DNA of 64,000 nt from an uncultured Clostridia bacterium (GCA_947625615.1 CANQPB010000001.1:62001-126000), one strand, 5' to 3'. Counted from the first letter of the stretch, positions 18,108 to 32,798 are shown. Numbers and translations are program-made. Notes: generated by a model not told the origin, from the letters alone.

Positions 18108-18599
18108 GTGAGCTATATCGAAATTGAATACCCAGCCGAAAAGCCGGCGTTCTATGATCTTTTAAATAAGCAGCTGCTTGAATACTGCGGCGGCGAGCCG
18201 GACAAAACCGCCGTTTTGGCAAACGCCTCGGCCGTAATAAAGGCGGCCTTTTCGGGGGCCAACTGGGCGGGCTTTTATCTCGCCGACGGGGAGGCACTAA
18301 AGCTCGGCCCGTTTCAGGGGAGGCCGGCGGTTTCGCGGATACCCAAGGGAAAGGGGGTCTGCGGGACGGCGTGGCAGCGGGGCGAATCGGTGGTGGTCGA
18401 GGACGTCGGCTGCTTCGAGGGGCATATCGCCTGCGATTGCAGCAGCCGCTCGGAGATAGTGATTCCTATTTTCAAAAGCGACGGCGGCTTCTTCGGCGTT
18501 TTGGACATGGACAGCACCGAGACGGCGTATTTTTCCGACGAAGACCGCGCCGGCCTTGAAGACGCGGCAAAAACCGTCGCCGGGCTTTTGGAGATATGA
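18108..18599 (+). CDS. msrC: GAF-domain free methionine-(R)-sulfoxide reductase
   Basis: A 163-residue single GAF domain. The fRMsr signatures are GPFQGRPAVSRIPKGKGVCGTA and GHIACDCSSRSEIV, which carry the catalytic and resolving cysteines, plus GVLDMDSTE. These enzymes reduce free Met-R-sulfoxide in the cytoplasm using thioredoxin. Start is GTG 18108 after AAAGGAGG. Co-transcription with the D-lactate dehydrogenase gene is likely from the short gap. A purely sensory GAF protein is unlikely because the cysteines are present. Confidence 0.92.
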   Translation: MSYIEIEYPAEKPAFYDLLNKQLLEYCGGEPDKTAVLANASAVIKAAFSGANWAGFYLADGEALKLGPFQGRPAVSRIPKGKGVCGTAWQRGESVVVEDVGCFEGHIACDCSSRSEIVIPIFKSDGGFFGVLDMDSTETAYFSDEDRAGLEDAAKTVAGLLEI

Positions 18600-18639
18600 C
18601 AGCCTGCATGATAAACCGGGATTTACAGGAGGAATGGCT

Positions 18640-19428
18640 ATGCCGGAAATAAAAGGTTTGGAATGGACGTTTGATACAATGGCATCTTCTTATGAAAAAT
18701 TTCGTCCTGCGTATCCTGATGAACTCTATAAAATGATATTTAATTATATATTTCTCAATGAAACCTGCCGTGCCGTAGAGGTGGGAATTGGCAGCGGCCA
18801 GGCAACACTTCCGATTTTAAAGACAGGGTGTAATGTAACCGCGGTTGAATACGGCAAGGAATTTTCTAAATTATGTAAGGAAAAGTTTAAAGAGTACCCG
18901 AATTTTTCCGTCATAACAAATAAATTTGAAGATGTTGATTTTGATAATGATTCATATGATTTGGTTTATTCCGCAACGGCGTTCCATTGGATTCCCGAGA
19001 ACGTCGGTTATCCGAAGGTCTTTTCTATGCTGAAGCGCGGCGGAGTTTTTGCGCGTTTTGCAAATCACCCATATCCCTGCAAGGATAATCCCCCGCTTTT
19101 TGACAAGATTCAGGAGATTTATGCCGAATATTATTCCGATAAAAGGGGAAAATCGAGGGCGGAATATTCCGAAACTCAAGCCGAGCAGATTGCAAAAATC
19201 GCCGAAAAATACGGTTTCACGGACATTAAATACGCCCTGTTTTACAGAACACGAATTTTTTCTGCAAGCGAGTACTGTGCGCTGCTCGGAACATATTCTG
19301 ACCATATTGCAATTGAGGAAACCGTAAGGAAGAAGTTTTTCTCAAAAATTGAAGACGCGATAAGCAATTACGGCGGTACGGTTACAGTTTATGATACCGT
19401 CGATCTGCAGCTTGCAAGAAAACCGTAA
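18640..19428 (+). CDS. SAM-dependent class I methyltransferase, AT-rich (probably acquired)
   Basis: A 262-residue methyltransferase (type 11-like). The SAM-binding motif is VEVGIGSGQATLPIL (about residue 46), motif II is around DLVYSATAFHWI, and the protein starts with FDTMASSYEKFRPAYPDELY. The target is unknown; such proteins methylate small molecules. ATG 18640 has AGGAGG seven bases upstream; the ATG two codons earlier overlaps that site. Base composition is clearly lower in GC than every neighbour, with many AAA, AAT and TTT codons, which suggests recent transfer. A terminator follows. Confidence 0.85.
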   Translation: MPEIKGLEWTFDTMASSYEKFRPAYPDELYKMIFNYIFLNETCRAVEVGIGSGQATLPILKTGCNVTAVEYGKEFSKLCKEKFKEYPNFSVITNKFEDVDFDNDSYDLVYSATAFHWIPENVGYPKVFSMLKRGGVFARFANHPYPCKDNPPLFDKIQEIYAEYYSDKRGKSRAEYSETQAEQIAKIAEKYGFTDIKYALFYRTRIFSASEYCALLGTYSDHIAIEETVRKKFFSKIEDAISNYGGTVTVYDTVDLQLARKP

Positions 19429-19476
19429 ATTCCGATTTATCTGTAAGATGAATTTAATATGTGCGCTTCTATACGC

Positions 19477-19508
19477 AAAAAAAGCAGGCGGTTTTCCGTC
19501 TGCTTTTG
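19477..19508. terminator. Bidirectional terminator between methyltransferase gene and atpC
   Basis: AAAAGCAGGCGG pairs with CCGTCTGCTTTT (one G-T) across TTTT, flanked by A and T runs. It can serve the converging methyltransferase gene and atp operon. Confidence 0.75.
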
Positions 19509-19542
19509 CCGTTTTATGCGGGGCTGCCTAAATCCCAGCTTT

Positions 19543-19956
19543 TTAGTCTATTTCGGTTCGGTCGCGGGCCTTAAGCCGCGACACCGCCCGGGCCATCTTT
19601 GCCTGGGCCCTTCTTGTATCCGAGATGTTGCGGCGGTGGCTTAGGGCCGAAAGGGCGTCGGCGGCGTCGCGCTCGGCGTGCTCGCGGTCAATATCCTCGG
19701 GGGCCTCGGCAGTCTCGACAAGAATGAGAACGCTGTTCTTTTCTATCTTACAGACGCCGTTTGAAAGGACGGCGTCCCGCTTTTTGCCCTCAGAATCGGT
19801 AAAATGGGCAATACCGATGGACACCGCGATGATCGTGTCCTCGTGGTTTGCCATGATTCCGTAGAGGCCGTCGACGGTGGGCACCGCAAGCGACGTGCTC
19901 TCGCCGCGGTAAAATATCTTGTCTGCGGCAAAAATTTCAAGTGAAAAAGAGGTCAT
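19543..19956 (-). CDS. atpC: ATP synthase F1 epsilon subunit
   Basis: A 137-residue epsilon subunit with the N-terminal beta-sandwich (FSLEIFAADKIFYRGES, GLYGIMANHEDTI) and the C-terminal helical hairpin (residues about 85-137). It couples gamma rotation to the c-ring and can inhibit ATP hydrolysis. ATG 19956 is nine bases from AAGGAG; a GTG two codons earlier is too close to it. Last gene of the operon. Confidence 0.93.
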   Translation of the reverse strand: MTSFSLEIFAADKIFYRGESTSLAVPTVDGLYGIMANHEDTIIAVSIGIAHFTDSEGKKRDAVLSNGVCKIEKNSVLILVETAEAPEDIDREHAERDAADALSALSHRRNISDTRRAQAKMARAVSRLKARDRTEID

Positions 19957-19977
19957 CGGCACCTGCTCCTTAATTCA

Positions 19978-22289
<2,312 letters not shown>

Positions 22290-22290
22290 G

Positions 22291-24021
22291 TTATGCTTCC
22301 TCCCTGTCGGAACGCGCAAATTCCGCGATGTCGCTTCTGTCCTGCTCGGATATCTTCTCTCCGCCCGAAAGCCTTGAAACAATGTCGGGGCGGGCGGCCT
22401 TAAAGGCGGCGGTCATTTTTCTCAACGTCTGCTCGAAGCCGTCGTCGGAAAGATTGTCGAAAGAATGGGCGGTGGCGGCGGTGAGAATAAACGCCTGCTC
22501 CCATTCCTCCCAGGGGTTATACTGCTCCTGCCGAAGAATGTTCATTAAGATCTCGCCGAAGCGCAGCGAGCGCTGCATTTCGTCGTCAAGATAGTTCGAA
22601 AACTGGGTGAACACCTTCATCTCCCTGTATTGCGCAAGCTCGAGGCGAAGCGAGCCCGCGGCGTTTTTAAGGCAGGGGGTCATGGCGTCGCCGCCGACGC
22701 GCGACACCGAAAGCCCGACGTTCACCGCCGGCCTCTGGCCGGAGCGGAACAGCGAGGTGTCCAAAAAGATCTGCCCGTCGGTGATGGAGATGATGTTCGT
22801 GGGGATATACGCCGAGACGTTGCCCGCAAGGGTCTCGACGATAGGCAGAGCGGTCATCGAGCCGCCGCCGTATTCCTTTGAAAGATGCGCCGAGCGCTCC
22901 AAAAGCCTTGAATGAAGGTAAAAGACGTCGCCGGGGTAGGCCTCGCGGCCGGGCGAGCGCCCCAAAACAAGGCTGAGCGAGCGGTAAGCAACAGCGTGCT
23001 TTGAAAGATCGTCGTAGATTATTAAGACGTCGCGGCCCTTTTCCATGAAATATTCCGCCAGCGCGCAGCCGGCGTAGGGGGCTATATACTGAAGCGGCGC
23101 GGGATCGCTCGCCGAAGCAAGAAGCACCGCCGTGTATTCCATGGCGCCGGCCTCCTCAAGTATATTGACTATCCTGCGAACCGAGCTCGACTTCTGGCCT
23201 ATGGCGACATATATGCATATGACGTCCTTGCCCTTTTGGTTGATTATAGTGTCTACGGCTATGGCGGTCTTGCCGGTCTGGCGGTCGCCGATGATAAGCT
23301 CGCGCTGGCCCCGGCCTATCGGGAACATGGCGTCGACGGAAAGAAGCCCCGTTTTAAGAGGCTTGTTGACCGGCTCGCGCGCGGCAATTGCCGGCGCAGG
23401 GCTCTCCACCGGGCGGTAGCCCGAGCTTTCAATGTCGCCCTTGCCGTCTATGGGCACGCCGAGGGCGTCGGTTACGCGGCCTATAAAGCCCTCGCCGACC
23501 GGAACGCCCGCCGAGCGGCCCGTGCGGTGAACCGCGCTGCCCGACGTTACCGAGCCGTCGTCGTCAAAGAGAATGCAGCCGATCTCGGTTTTTGTAATGT
23601 TTTGCACCATTCCGCGGACGCCGCCCTCAAAGAGGAGGATCTCGCCGTAGGCGGCGTTTTTAAGCCCTTTTACCGTGGCCACGCCGTCGCCGACGGTTAT
23701 CACCTTGCCGCGCTCCTCCGAGACGGCTTTCAGCTCGAAGCTCTCCACCGCAGATTTTAACAGCGGTATTACGTCCGAGGCCTCGGCCGCATGCATGGCT
23801 GCCGCCTCGATGGCGCCGGTTATCTGTTTAAGCCTGCCCTCGCGGCTCCAGTCGTAAACGTCGCTGCCGAGCTCAAGCCGAAAGCCGTCTTCAAGCTCGG
23901 GCTCGTTCACCCATTCAAGGGTGCTGTCTTCGCCGAGGCGGCTTTTTGCAAATTCCTCGAAGCGCTTAAGCTGGCTGTCGCTCGGCCTTTCGGCGGAATA
24001 AAGAAATGCGTTTTTGCTCAT
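22291..24021 (-). CDS. atpA: ATP synthase alpha subunit with fused delta C-terminal domain
   Basis: A 576-residue protein, about 70 longer than a normal alpha. Residues 75-576 are an ordinary alpha subunit: SFELKAVSEERGKVITVGDGVA, P-loop GDRQTGKTA near residue 245, and the arginine finger region GLSVSRVGGDAM. Residues 1-70 match the C-terminal domain of the F1 delta subunit, including AFLYSAERPSDSQLKRF, EPELEDGFRLELG and DWSREGRLKQI (compare DPELIGG and YDGSLKGKLNRL in Bacillus delta). There is no separate atpH between atpF and atpA, and the delta N-terminal domain is missing. The ATG overlaps the atpF stop. See findings. Confidence 0.95.
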   Translation of the reverse strand: MSKNAFLYSAERPSDSQLKRFEEFAKSRLGEDSTLEWVNEPELEDGFRLELGSDVYDWSREGRLKQITGAIEAAAMHAAEASDVIPLLKSAVESFELKAVSEERGKVITVGDGVATVKGLKNAAYGEILLFEGGVRGMVQNITKTEIGCILFDDDGSVTSGSAVHRTGRSAGVPVGEGFIGRVTDALGVPIDGKGDIESSGYRPVESPAPAIAAREPVNKPLKTGLLSVDAMFPIGRGQRELIIGDRQTGKTAIAVDTIINQKGKDVICIYVAIGQKSSSVRRIVNILEEAGAMEYTAVLLASASDPAPLQYIAPYAGCALAEYFMEKGRDVLIIYDDLSKHAVAYRSLSLVLGRSPGREAYPGDVFYLHSRLLERSAHLSKEYGGGSMTALPIVETLAGNVSAYIPTNIISITDGQIFLDTSLFRSGQRPAVNVGLSVSRVGGDAMTPCLKNAAGSLRLELAQYREMKVFTQFSNYLDDEMQRSLRFGEILMNILRQEQYNPWEEWEQAFILTAATAHSFDNLSDDGFEQTLRKMTAAFKAARPDIVSRLSGGEKISEQDRSDIAEFARSDREEA

Positions 24022-24500
24022 TCGCCGCCGCCCTTTCCGACCGCGGCCAGAAACGTCTCAAAGACGTCCTCGCCGCCCGCCATGGCGGCGTTTTCCACCG
24101 ATTTTACGGTGAGCTCCGAGATGTCGTCGCGGCTGTCGGTTATCGCCTTGCGGCGGATCTCCTCCGCCTCGGCGCGCGCGTGCTCAACTATGGCTCTCGC
24201 CTCGGTCTCGGCCTCGGAGATGCGCCTGTTATAGGCCTCCTGCGCCTTGTGGGCAAGCTCGAGCCGCTCGGCCTTGGCCTCCTCTTCCTTTTTGCTGAGA
24301 TCGTCGTTTAAAGAGGACATGGCTGCGTCGGCCTCGGAAAGCTTTCTTTTTGCCTCTTCCGAAGCCTTTTTATACTCCTCCTCGCGCGCGGCGATATACT
24401 TCTTTACAGGGCTGTAAAGAAGAAAATAAAGCGCCGCGAACAGAATCACGAAGTTGAGCATATGCAGAAGTATCTGCTGGAAATCAATATTCAGAGGCAT
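24018..24500 (-). CDS. atpF: ATP synthase F0 b subunit
   Basis: A 160-residue peripheral stalk subunit with one N-terminal membrane helix (residues about 10-30) followed by a long charged coiled coil (about 35-140). Normal length, so the missing part of delta is not attached here. AGGAAG precedes the ATG, and the stop overlaps the delta-alpha fusion gene. Confidence 0.93.
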   Translation of the reverse strand: MPLNIDFQQILLHMLNFVILFAALYFLLYSPVKKYIAAREEEYKKASEEAKRKLSEADAAMSSLNDDLSKKEEEAKAERLELAHKAQEAYNRRISEAETEARAIVEHARAEAEEIRRKAITDSRDDISELTVKSVENAAMAGGEDVFETFLAAVGKGGGE

Positions 24501-24517
24501 AAGTCTTCCTCCCGCGG

Positions 24518-24871
24518 TTACAGGACGAATACGACAAGAATGGCGACGATAAGGGCGTAGATGATGGCGGTTTCAATGAAAACAAGGCCCAGCATCATTA
24601 CGCTGCGTATCTGCGAAGCCGCCTCGGGCTGCCGCGCTATTCCGTCTATCGTTTTCATGATGGTGAGCGCCATGCCTATGGCTCCGCCTGCGGCGACTAT
24701 GGCTATAATAACCGCAGCCGACATGGCCTTGAAATCGCGGACGGTGTTTTCGCCGCCCTTGGCCGCCTCGGCCTCGGGAGCTGCGCTGCCCTCGGCAAAT
24801 ACGGGAAGCGCGAGCGCAAAGGCTATCGCCATGGCAAGTATCACCGCTAAAATTCTCCTGATTGTTTTCAT
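24518..24871 (-). CDS. atpE: ATP synthase F0 c subunit with N-terminal signal-like extension
   Basis: A 117-residue proteolipid. The hairpin is at about residues 48-117 with the loop ARQPEA and the ion-binding Glu in FIETAIIY. The first 26 residues look like a signal peptide ending in PVFAEG, followed by an acidic linker, so the mature protein is probably processed or carries an extra segment. The Na-binding residues known from Ilyobacter (Gln32, Val63, Ser66, Thr67) correspond by eye to Met, Phe, Thr and Ala, which favours proton coupling; this is inference. Confidence 0.93.
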   Translation of the reverse strand: MKTIRRILAVILAMAIAFALALPVFAEGSAAPEAEAAKGGENTVRDFKAMSAAVIIAIVAAGGAIGMALTIMKTIDGIARQPEAASQIRSVMMLGLVFIETAIIYALIVAILVVFVL

Positions 24872-25728
24872 ATGCTGTCTTCCTTTCCCGGTATTGCTGC
24901 CGGTTTTTTGATTTTTGATTTTTTGGGCTTAGGTGGGTGGGGCTCGGTGCTTTCCCCGTAGAACACCGAGACAAGCATCGTTAAAACGTAGGTCTGTATC
25001 ACCGCGTGAAGCAACGTGAAGAGCACCGCCACCAGCGACGGCAAAACGAAGCTGAGAGGCAGGTAGTGGTAGACGAGATCCGTTACCAGAGCGCCGCTTA
25101 AAAGCGCGCCGAACAGACGGAAGCTCATCGAAACCGGCAAAGAGAAGTCCTTTAAGGCGTTCACCGCGCCCTTGGCCTTGCCGTAGATGATGCCGCTGAC
25201 AAGTATCATGCCGTAGGACATAAACCCCATCGCGATGGCGCCGTTTATATCGGCAAGGGGCGCCGGAAGCGACACGCTCGTGCCGGAGGTCGTAACGGCC
25301 TGAAGGCCGAACAACTCAAAGAGCGTGCTTATGAACACGTAGACGCCGGCGGTGAAGATATAGGCTCCCAGAAAGCCGTTTCGGTGGGGGCTGTTCGAGC
25401 TTGCAAGCCCCGAAAACAGCTTTACGGCCTGCTCTAAAAGCAGTTGCAGCTTCCCGGGGATCTCGGTGAACCGCGGTATAACGAATATCCGGATTATCAC
25501 CGCAAGGACTATGATTATCCCGCTGACCGTGAACGCGGATATCAGCCCCGGGTTTACATCTAAAAGGCCGAAAAGACTTATCTTCGAGCGCTCGTGAAGC
25601 ACTCCGTCGCTCATAGCCTCCCTGATAGGCTCCTTTTCATGTCCTGGGACGAGGATTATTCCGACAAGCAAAAGGATTATCAGTACGGCGAAGACCGCTA
25701 TGCTTATTGCCCGTGTTTTTTTTGGCAA
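24868..25728 (-). CDS. atpB: ATP synthase F0 a subunit
   Basis: A 286-residue membrane protein with about six helices. The essential stator Arg lies in SFRLFGALLSGALV (about residue 204). The C-terminal tail is long and Lys/Pro-rich. It begins with TTG 25728 behind GGAGG at seven bases. First gene of the atp operon; no atpI is present upstream. Confidence 0.94.
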   Translation of the reverse strand: MPKKTRAISIAVFAVLIILLLVGIILVPGHEKEPIREAMSDGVLHERSKISLFGLLDVNPGLISAFTVSGIIIVLAVIIRIFVIPRFTEIPGKLQLLLEQAVKLFSGLASSNSPHRNGFLGAYIFTAGVYVFISTLFELFGLQAVTTSGTSVSLPAPLADINGAIAMGFMSYGMILVSGIIYGKAKGAVNALKDFSLPVSMSFRLFGALLSGALVTDLVYHYLPLSFVLPSLVAVLFTLLHAVIQTYVLTMLVSVFYGESTEPHPPKPKKSKIKKPAAIPGKEDSI

Positions 25729-25808
25729 GTTATCGCCTCCTATACAAAAAACGAACCTCGGGCCGGCACTCCGTTGCGCCCTGAGCTCGTCACTGTTGGA
25801 TTTACTAC

Positions 25809-25836
25809 ATTATATCACCTGACGGCAAGATGTCAA
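25809..25836 (-). promoter_or_regulatory. Promoter of the atp operon
   Basis: On the minus strand: TTGACA, 16-base spacer, TATAAT, with a leader of about 75 nt to atpB. Confidence 0.78.
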
Positions 25837-25926
25837 GTGAAAGTTTTTTCACAAAACGTCCCGCCGCTGTGATAATTTGCCGAGGGGAGGGTTCAAGCCC
25901 CCTCCCCCGGACATATAAACTTAAAT

Positions 25927-29375
<3,449 letters not shown>

Positions 29376-29501
29376 AGCTGCGCGTAGCCAGTACGACAAT
29401 TGCCAAAGTCCGAGCGCAGCGTGGTTTCCCCCAATTTGCCGAGCAAGGCGAGGCAAATAAATAAGCGACATTGCAAACCGAATTCTTTGTTGTTTTCGCT
29501 C

Positions 29502-29530
29502 TTGATTTATTTTTCGCAATGTTGTATAAT
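29502..29530 (+). promoter_or_regulatory. Promoter of spermidine-synthase-like gene
   Basis: TTGATT, 17-base spacer, TATAAT, 37 bases before the start codon. Confidence 0.72.
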
Positions 29531-29567
29531 TGCTCCATACGTTTCATCTCGACAGAAAGGATCACCC

Positions 29568-31166
29568 ATGGAAAGAAAAATCCTGAAAAACAAAATCTAC
29601 CTCTATATGACGGAATTCTTTGCGGGAATGTCGGTCATGGCGGCCGAGCTCGGCGCGTCGCGGCTTTTGGCGCCCTATTTCAGCTCGTCGCAGATAGTCT
29701 GGACAATAATCATCGGCACGATAATGATAGCCATGGCCCTCGGAAACATCTTCGGCGGGCGCTCGGCCGACAAAAATCCCGACCCCGACCGGCTCTATCT
29801 TCGCATCGCCTTTGCGGCGGTCTGGCTGGCGGCCATACCCGTGCTCGGAAAATACGTCATCGTCGGCATCTCCGGCATAATGATCTTCGCCGTCAATTCA
29901 AACCTCTTGATATGGGCGGCGTTCGCGGCCTGCATGCTCATCTTCGTCTGCCCCCTCTTTCTTCTCGGCACCGTCACGCCCTCGCTGGTGAAATACACCG
30001 TCGACAGCCTTGACAGCAGCGGCAGAACCGTCGGCCTTTTAAACGCCTCCAACACAATAGGCAGCATTATCGGCACCTTTGTTCCCACCTTCGTGACGAT
30101 TCCCTCAGTCGGCACCTCGGCGACGTTTCTGATCTTCGCGGGGATACTTCTCGCCCTTTCGGCGGTTTATTTCATCTCGGAAAAAAGAAAGCTTGCGCAG
30201 ATAGCCGTCGCCGCGGTCATAACCGTTATATGCTGCATTTTCGGCGCAAGGTCGAGCTTTGCGTTCTGGCAGGACGGCATGGCCTACGAGGGGGAATCGG
30301 TCTATAACTACCTCCAGGTGACCGAGGACGACAGCGAGGTAGTCCTTTCGACAAACGTGCTGTTCGGCGTGCAGTCTATGCTGAAAAAAACCGGCGGGCT
30401 CACGGGAATGTACTACGACTACGCCATGGCGGCGCCCTATATGGCCGGGGTGTACGAAAAAGAAAGCCTCGACGTTTTAATACTCGGCATGGGCACCGGC
30501 ACCTACGCCACGCAGTGCTCGCGGTATTTCGACAACCTCAGCTTTCGCGGGGTGGAGATCGACGAAAAAATAATCGCCCTCTCCCGGGAATTCTTCGAGC
30601 TGCCCGAATCGGTGGAGGTAACCCTTTACGACGGCAGGGCGTTTTTGGAGGCCGACAAGGGAATCTACGACATCATCATGGTGGACGCCTATCAGGACAT
30701 CACCATACCCTTTCAGATGTCCTCGGTGGAATTTTTCACCCTTGTTAAGGAGCACCTCGCCGAAGACGGTATCATGGTGATGAACATGAACATGAAGACC
30801 GGCGGCGGGGGGATAAATTCCTACCTTTCCGACACCGTTTCGACGGTTTTTGACAGCGTTTACACCGTCGGGGTGAACATGTCCTCGAACGTCGAGCTGT
30901 TCGCCGCAAACGGCGTGGATATCCCCGCAAGAATGGCCGAAAACCTTGAAAGCGAGGAAAACGGCAGCCTCGCCTCCTTTATGGAAAGCGTATGCGGCGG
31001 GTTGGAAAAATATCAGCCCGGAGAAAAGATCATGACTGACGACCGTGCGCCGGTCGAGCTTTTGGGAATGAGGGCTATAGACGCCATGATATTCGACGAA
31101 GCGGAGTATTATAAGGATATATTCAGAAAATACGGCTTCAAGGGGCTTATAAGCTCGCTGAGCTGA
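29568..31166 (+). CDS. Membrane-fused spermidine synthase-like protein
   Basis: A 532-residue protein. The N-terminal half has about seven to eight transmembrane helices (FFAGMSVMAAELGASRLLAPYF is the family start motif). The C-terminal half is a spermidine-synthase-type Rossmann domain with LGMGTGTYATQCSRYF, GVEIDEKII, DGRAFLE and VDAYQDI. The fused MFS/spermidine-synthase family is widespread but its physiological substrate is mostly unknown; aminopropyl transfer is an inference. ATG 29568 follows AAAGGATC, and the longer upstream frame crosses the promoter. A MATE gene follows 40 bases later, perhaps co-transcribed. Confidence 0.85.
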   Translation: MERKILKNKIYLYMTEFFAGMSVMAAELGASRLLAPYFSSSQIVWTIIIGTIMIAMALGNIFGGRSADKNPDPDRLYLRIAFAAVWLAAIPVLGKYVIVGISGIMIFAVNSNLLIWAAFAACMLIFVCPLFLLGTVTPSLVKYTVDSLDSSGRTVGLLNASNTIGSIIGTFVPTFVTIPSVGTSATFLIFAGILLALSAVYFISEKRKLAQIAVAAVITVICCIFGARSSFAFWQDGMAYEGESVYNYLQVTEDDSEVVLSTNVLFGVQSMLKKTGGLTGMYYDYAMAAPYMAGVYEKESLDVLILGMGTGTYATQCSRYFDNLSFRGVEIDEKIIALSREFFELPESVEVTLYDGRAFLEADKGIYDIIMVDAYQDITIPFQMSSVEFFTLVKEHLAEDGIMVMNMNMKTGGGGINSYLSDTVSTVFDSVYTVGVNMSSNVELFAANGVDIPARMAENLESEENGSLASFMESVCGGLEKYQPGEKIMTDDRAPVELLGMRAIDAMIFDEAEYYKDIFRKYGFKGLISSLS

Positions 31167-31205
31167 GCGCCCCGAAGCTTAAGGTTAAGGAGTTTTTGTT
31201 TTACA

Positions 31206-32681
31206 ATGGACGACCGTAAGACCGCCGCGCAGACAGACGCGGCAGAGGCAAAATATATAAAGATGACGACCGAGCCGGTTGAAAAGCTTGTGGCAAAGCT
31301 CGCCGTGCCGACGATAATAAGCATGCTCGTCACCTCGTTCTACAACCTTGCCGACACCTTTTTCGTCAGGCAGCTTGAGAGCGACTCGATGATAGCCGCC
31401 GTGGGAATAGTCTTCCCGCTGATGGCGATAATACAGTCCTTCGGGTTCTTCTGCGGGCACGGCTCCGGCAACTACATATCCCGGGCGTTCGGCCGGCGCG
31501 ACTACGCCGACGCCGAGGTGATGGCGGCAACAGGCTTCGGCTACGCCGTTGCATTCGGTCTCGCGATATGCGTCTTCGGAACAATTTTCAGGGGGCCTTT
31601 GGTCTCGCTTCTCGGCGCAAAGACGGCGGCGACGGCTTCGGCCTCGGCGGACTACATGCAGTGGATACTTTTCGCCGCGCCCTTTATGACCGGCGCGATA
31701 GTCATGAACAATCAGCTGAGAATGCAAGGCAACGCCTTCTTTGCGATGCTCGGCCTCACTTCCGGCTCGATACTCAATCTTATCCTCGACCCGCTTTTCA
31801 TCTTCAAAAAAGGCGACCCCCTGTTCGGCGGCGTAATAACAATGCCGTTCGGAATCGGCATGGGCGTGGGCGGGGCGGCTCTCGCCACCGGCCTAAGCCA
31901 GCTCGTCAGCTTTGCGGTGCTTCTCATAGGAATCTACCGAAGCGACAACATAAAAATACGGCTTAAAAACATTTCGCTAAAGCCCTACTATTTCAAGGGG
32001 ATCGTTCAGGGCGGGCTGCCCTCGCTTGTAAGACAGGGCCTTGCGAGCATAGCCACCACCACCCTCAACCACGCCGTGGGACTTTATCTCAGCGGCGACG
32101 AGATGATAGACGCCGTTCAGGCGGCGATGACCGGCGTTTCAAAGCTCATGAACTTCGCGGCCTCGGCGCTTATAGGCTTCGGGCAGGGGTTCCAGCCGGT
32201 CTGCGGCTTCAACTACGGCGCAAAAAAATTCGACCGCGTCCGCAGGTCTTATTACTTCTGCTTCAAGCTCTCCCTCGGGGTGCTGATAGTGCTTTCGGCG
32301 GTGGGGATAATCTTCGCCAAGCCGATAACCGCCGCCCTTGCGGGTTCGAGCGAGCTTGCGCAGTCGATAGCGGCGTTTACGCTTCGCGCGCAGCTTATCG
32401 TCTTCCCGCTGATGAGCTGGGTGACCCTCTCGAACATGATGCTCCAGAACATCGGCATGACCGCCCGCGCCACGATAGTTGCAATGACAAGGCAGGGGCT
32501 GACGTTCATACCCTGCGTTCTGGCGCTGCCGTTTATCGTGCAGCTCTTCGGCGCCGAGCCGGTTTTGGGCCTCGAGCTTGCGCAGGCCGTCGCCGATCTT
32601 TTCGCGCTTATGATAGCCCTGCCGATAGGCCTGCAGGTTTTAAACGACATGAAAAAGCAAAGCAAAGAGGCGGAGGAATAA
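31206..32681 (+). CDS. MATE family efflux transporter
   Basis: A 491-residue protein with twelve transmembrane segments in two pseudo-symmetric halves. The MATE starts are KLAVPTIISMLVTSFYNLADTFFV (about residue 31) and GLPSLVRQGLASIATTTLNHAV (about residue 265), and IGFGQGFQPVCGFNYGAK is also typical. It exports cationic compounds or drugs with sodium or proton import; the substrate is unknown. The AAGGAG site is rather distant (about 12 bases). Confidence 0.93.
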   Translation: MDDRKTAAQTDAAEAKYIKMTTEPVEKLVAKLAVPTIISMLVTSFYNLADTFFVRQLESDSMIAAVGIVFPLMAIIQSFGFFCGHGSGNYISRAFGRRDYADAEVMAATGFGYAVAFGLAICVFGTIFRGPLVSLLGAKTAATASASADYMQWILFAAPFMTGAIVMNNQLRMQGNAFFAMLGLTSGSILNLILDPLFIFKKGDPLFGGVITMPFGIGMGVGGAALATGLSQLVSFAVLLIGIYRSDNIKIRLKNISLKPYYFKGIVQGGLPSLVRQGLASIATTTLNHAVGLYLSGDEMIDAVQAAMTGVSKLMNFAASALIGFGQGFQPVCGFNYGAKKFDRVRRSYYFCFKLSLGVLIVLSAVGIIFAKPITAALAGSSELAQSIAAFTLRAQLIVFPLMSWVTLSNMMLQNIGMTARATIVAMTRQGLTFIPCVLALPFIVQLFGAEPVLGLELAQAVADLFALMIALPIGLQVLNDMKKQSKEAEE

Positions 32682-32690
32682 TCCTCCCCG

Positions 32691-32763
32691 CCGGCGACAC
32701 CTTGAAATTCTATCTTCTAATTTCTAACTTCTATCTTCTTGATGTGGCCATCAGGCCACATCG
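32691..32763 (-). repeat. Dispersed repeat family A, copy A3
   Basis: Inverted relative to A1: GCCGGCGACACC, TTGAAA, then TTCTA/TTCTAA-type heptad repeats, then the GATGTGGCC/GGCCACATC hairpin. Lies between the MATE gene and the next promoter. Confidence 0.8.
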
Positions 32764-32769
32764 CACCTA

Positions 32770-32798
32770 TTGAAAATTCCGCAAAAGTGTGGTATAGT
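32770..32798 (+). promoter_or_regulatory. Promoter of the 32855-proS transcript
   Basis: TTGAAA, 17-base spacer, TATAGT. Confidence 0.7.

Noticed and set aside
25870..25925. Terminator after the GH2 gene
   Set aside because: A GGGGAGGG/CCCTCCCC stem exists but no T run follows on the minus strand.
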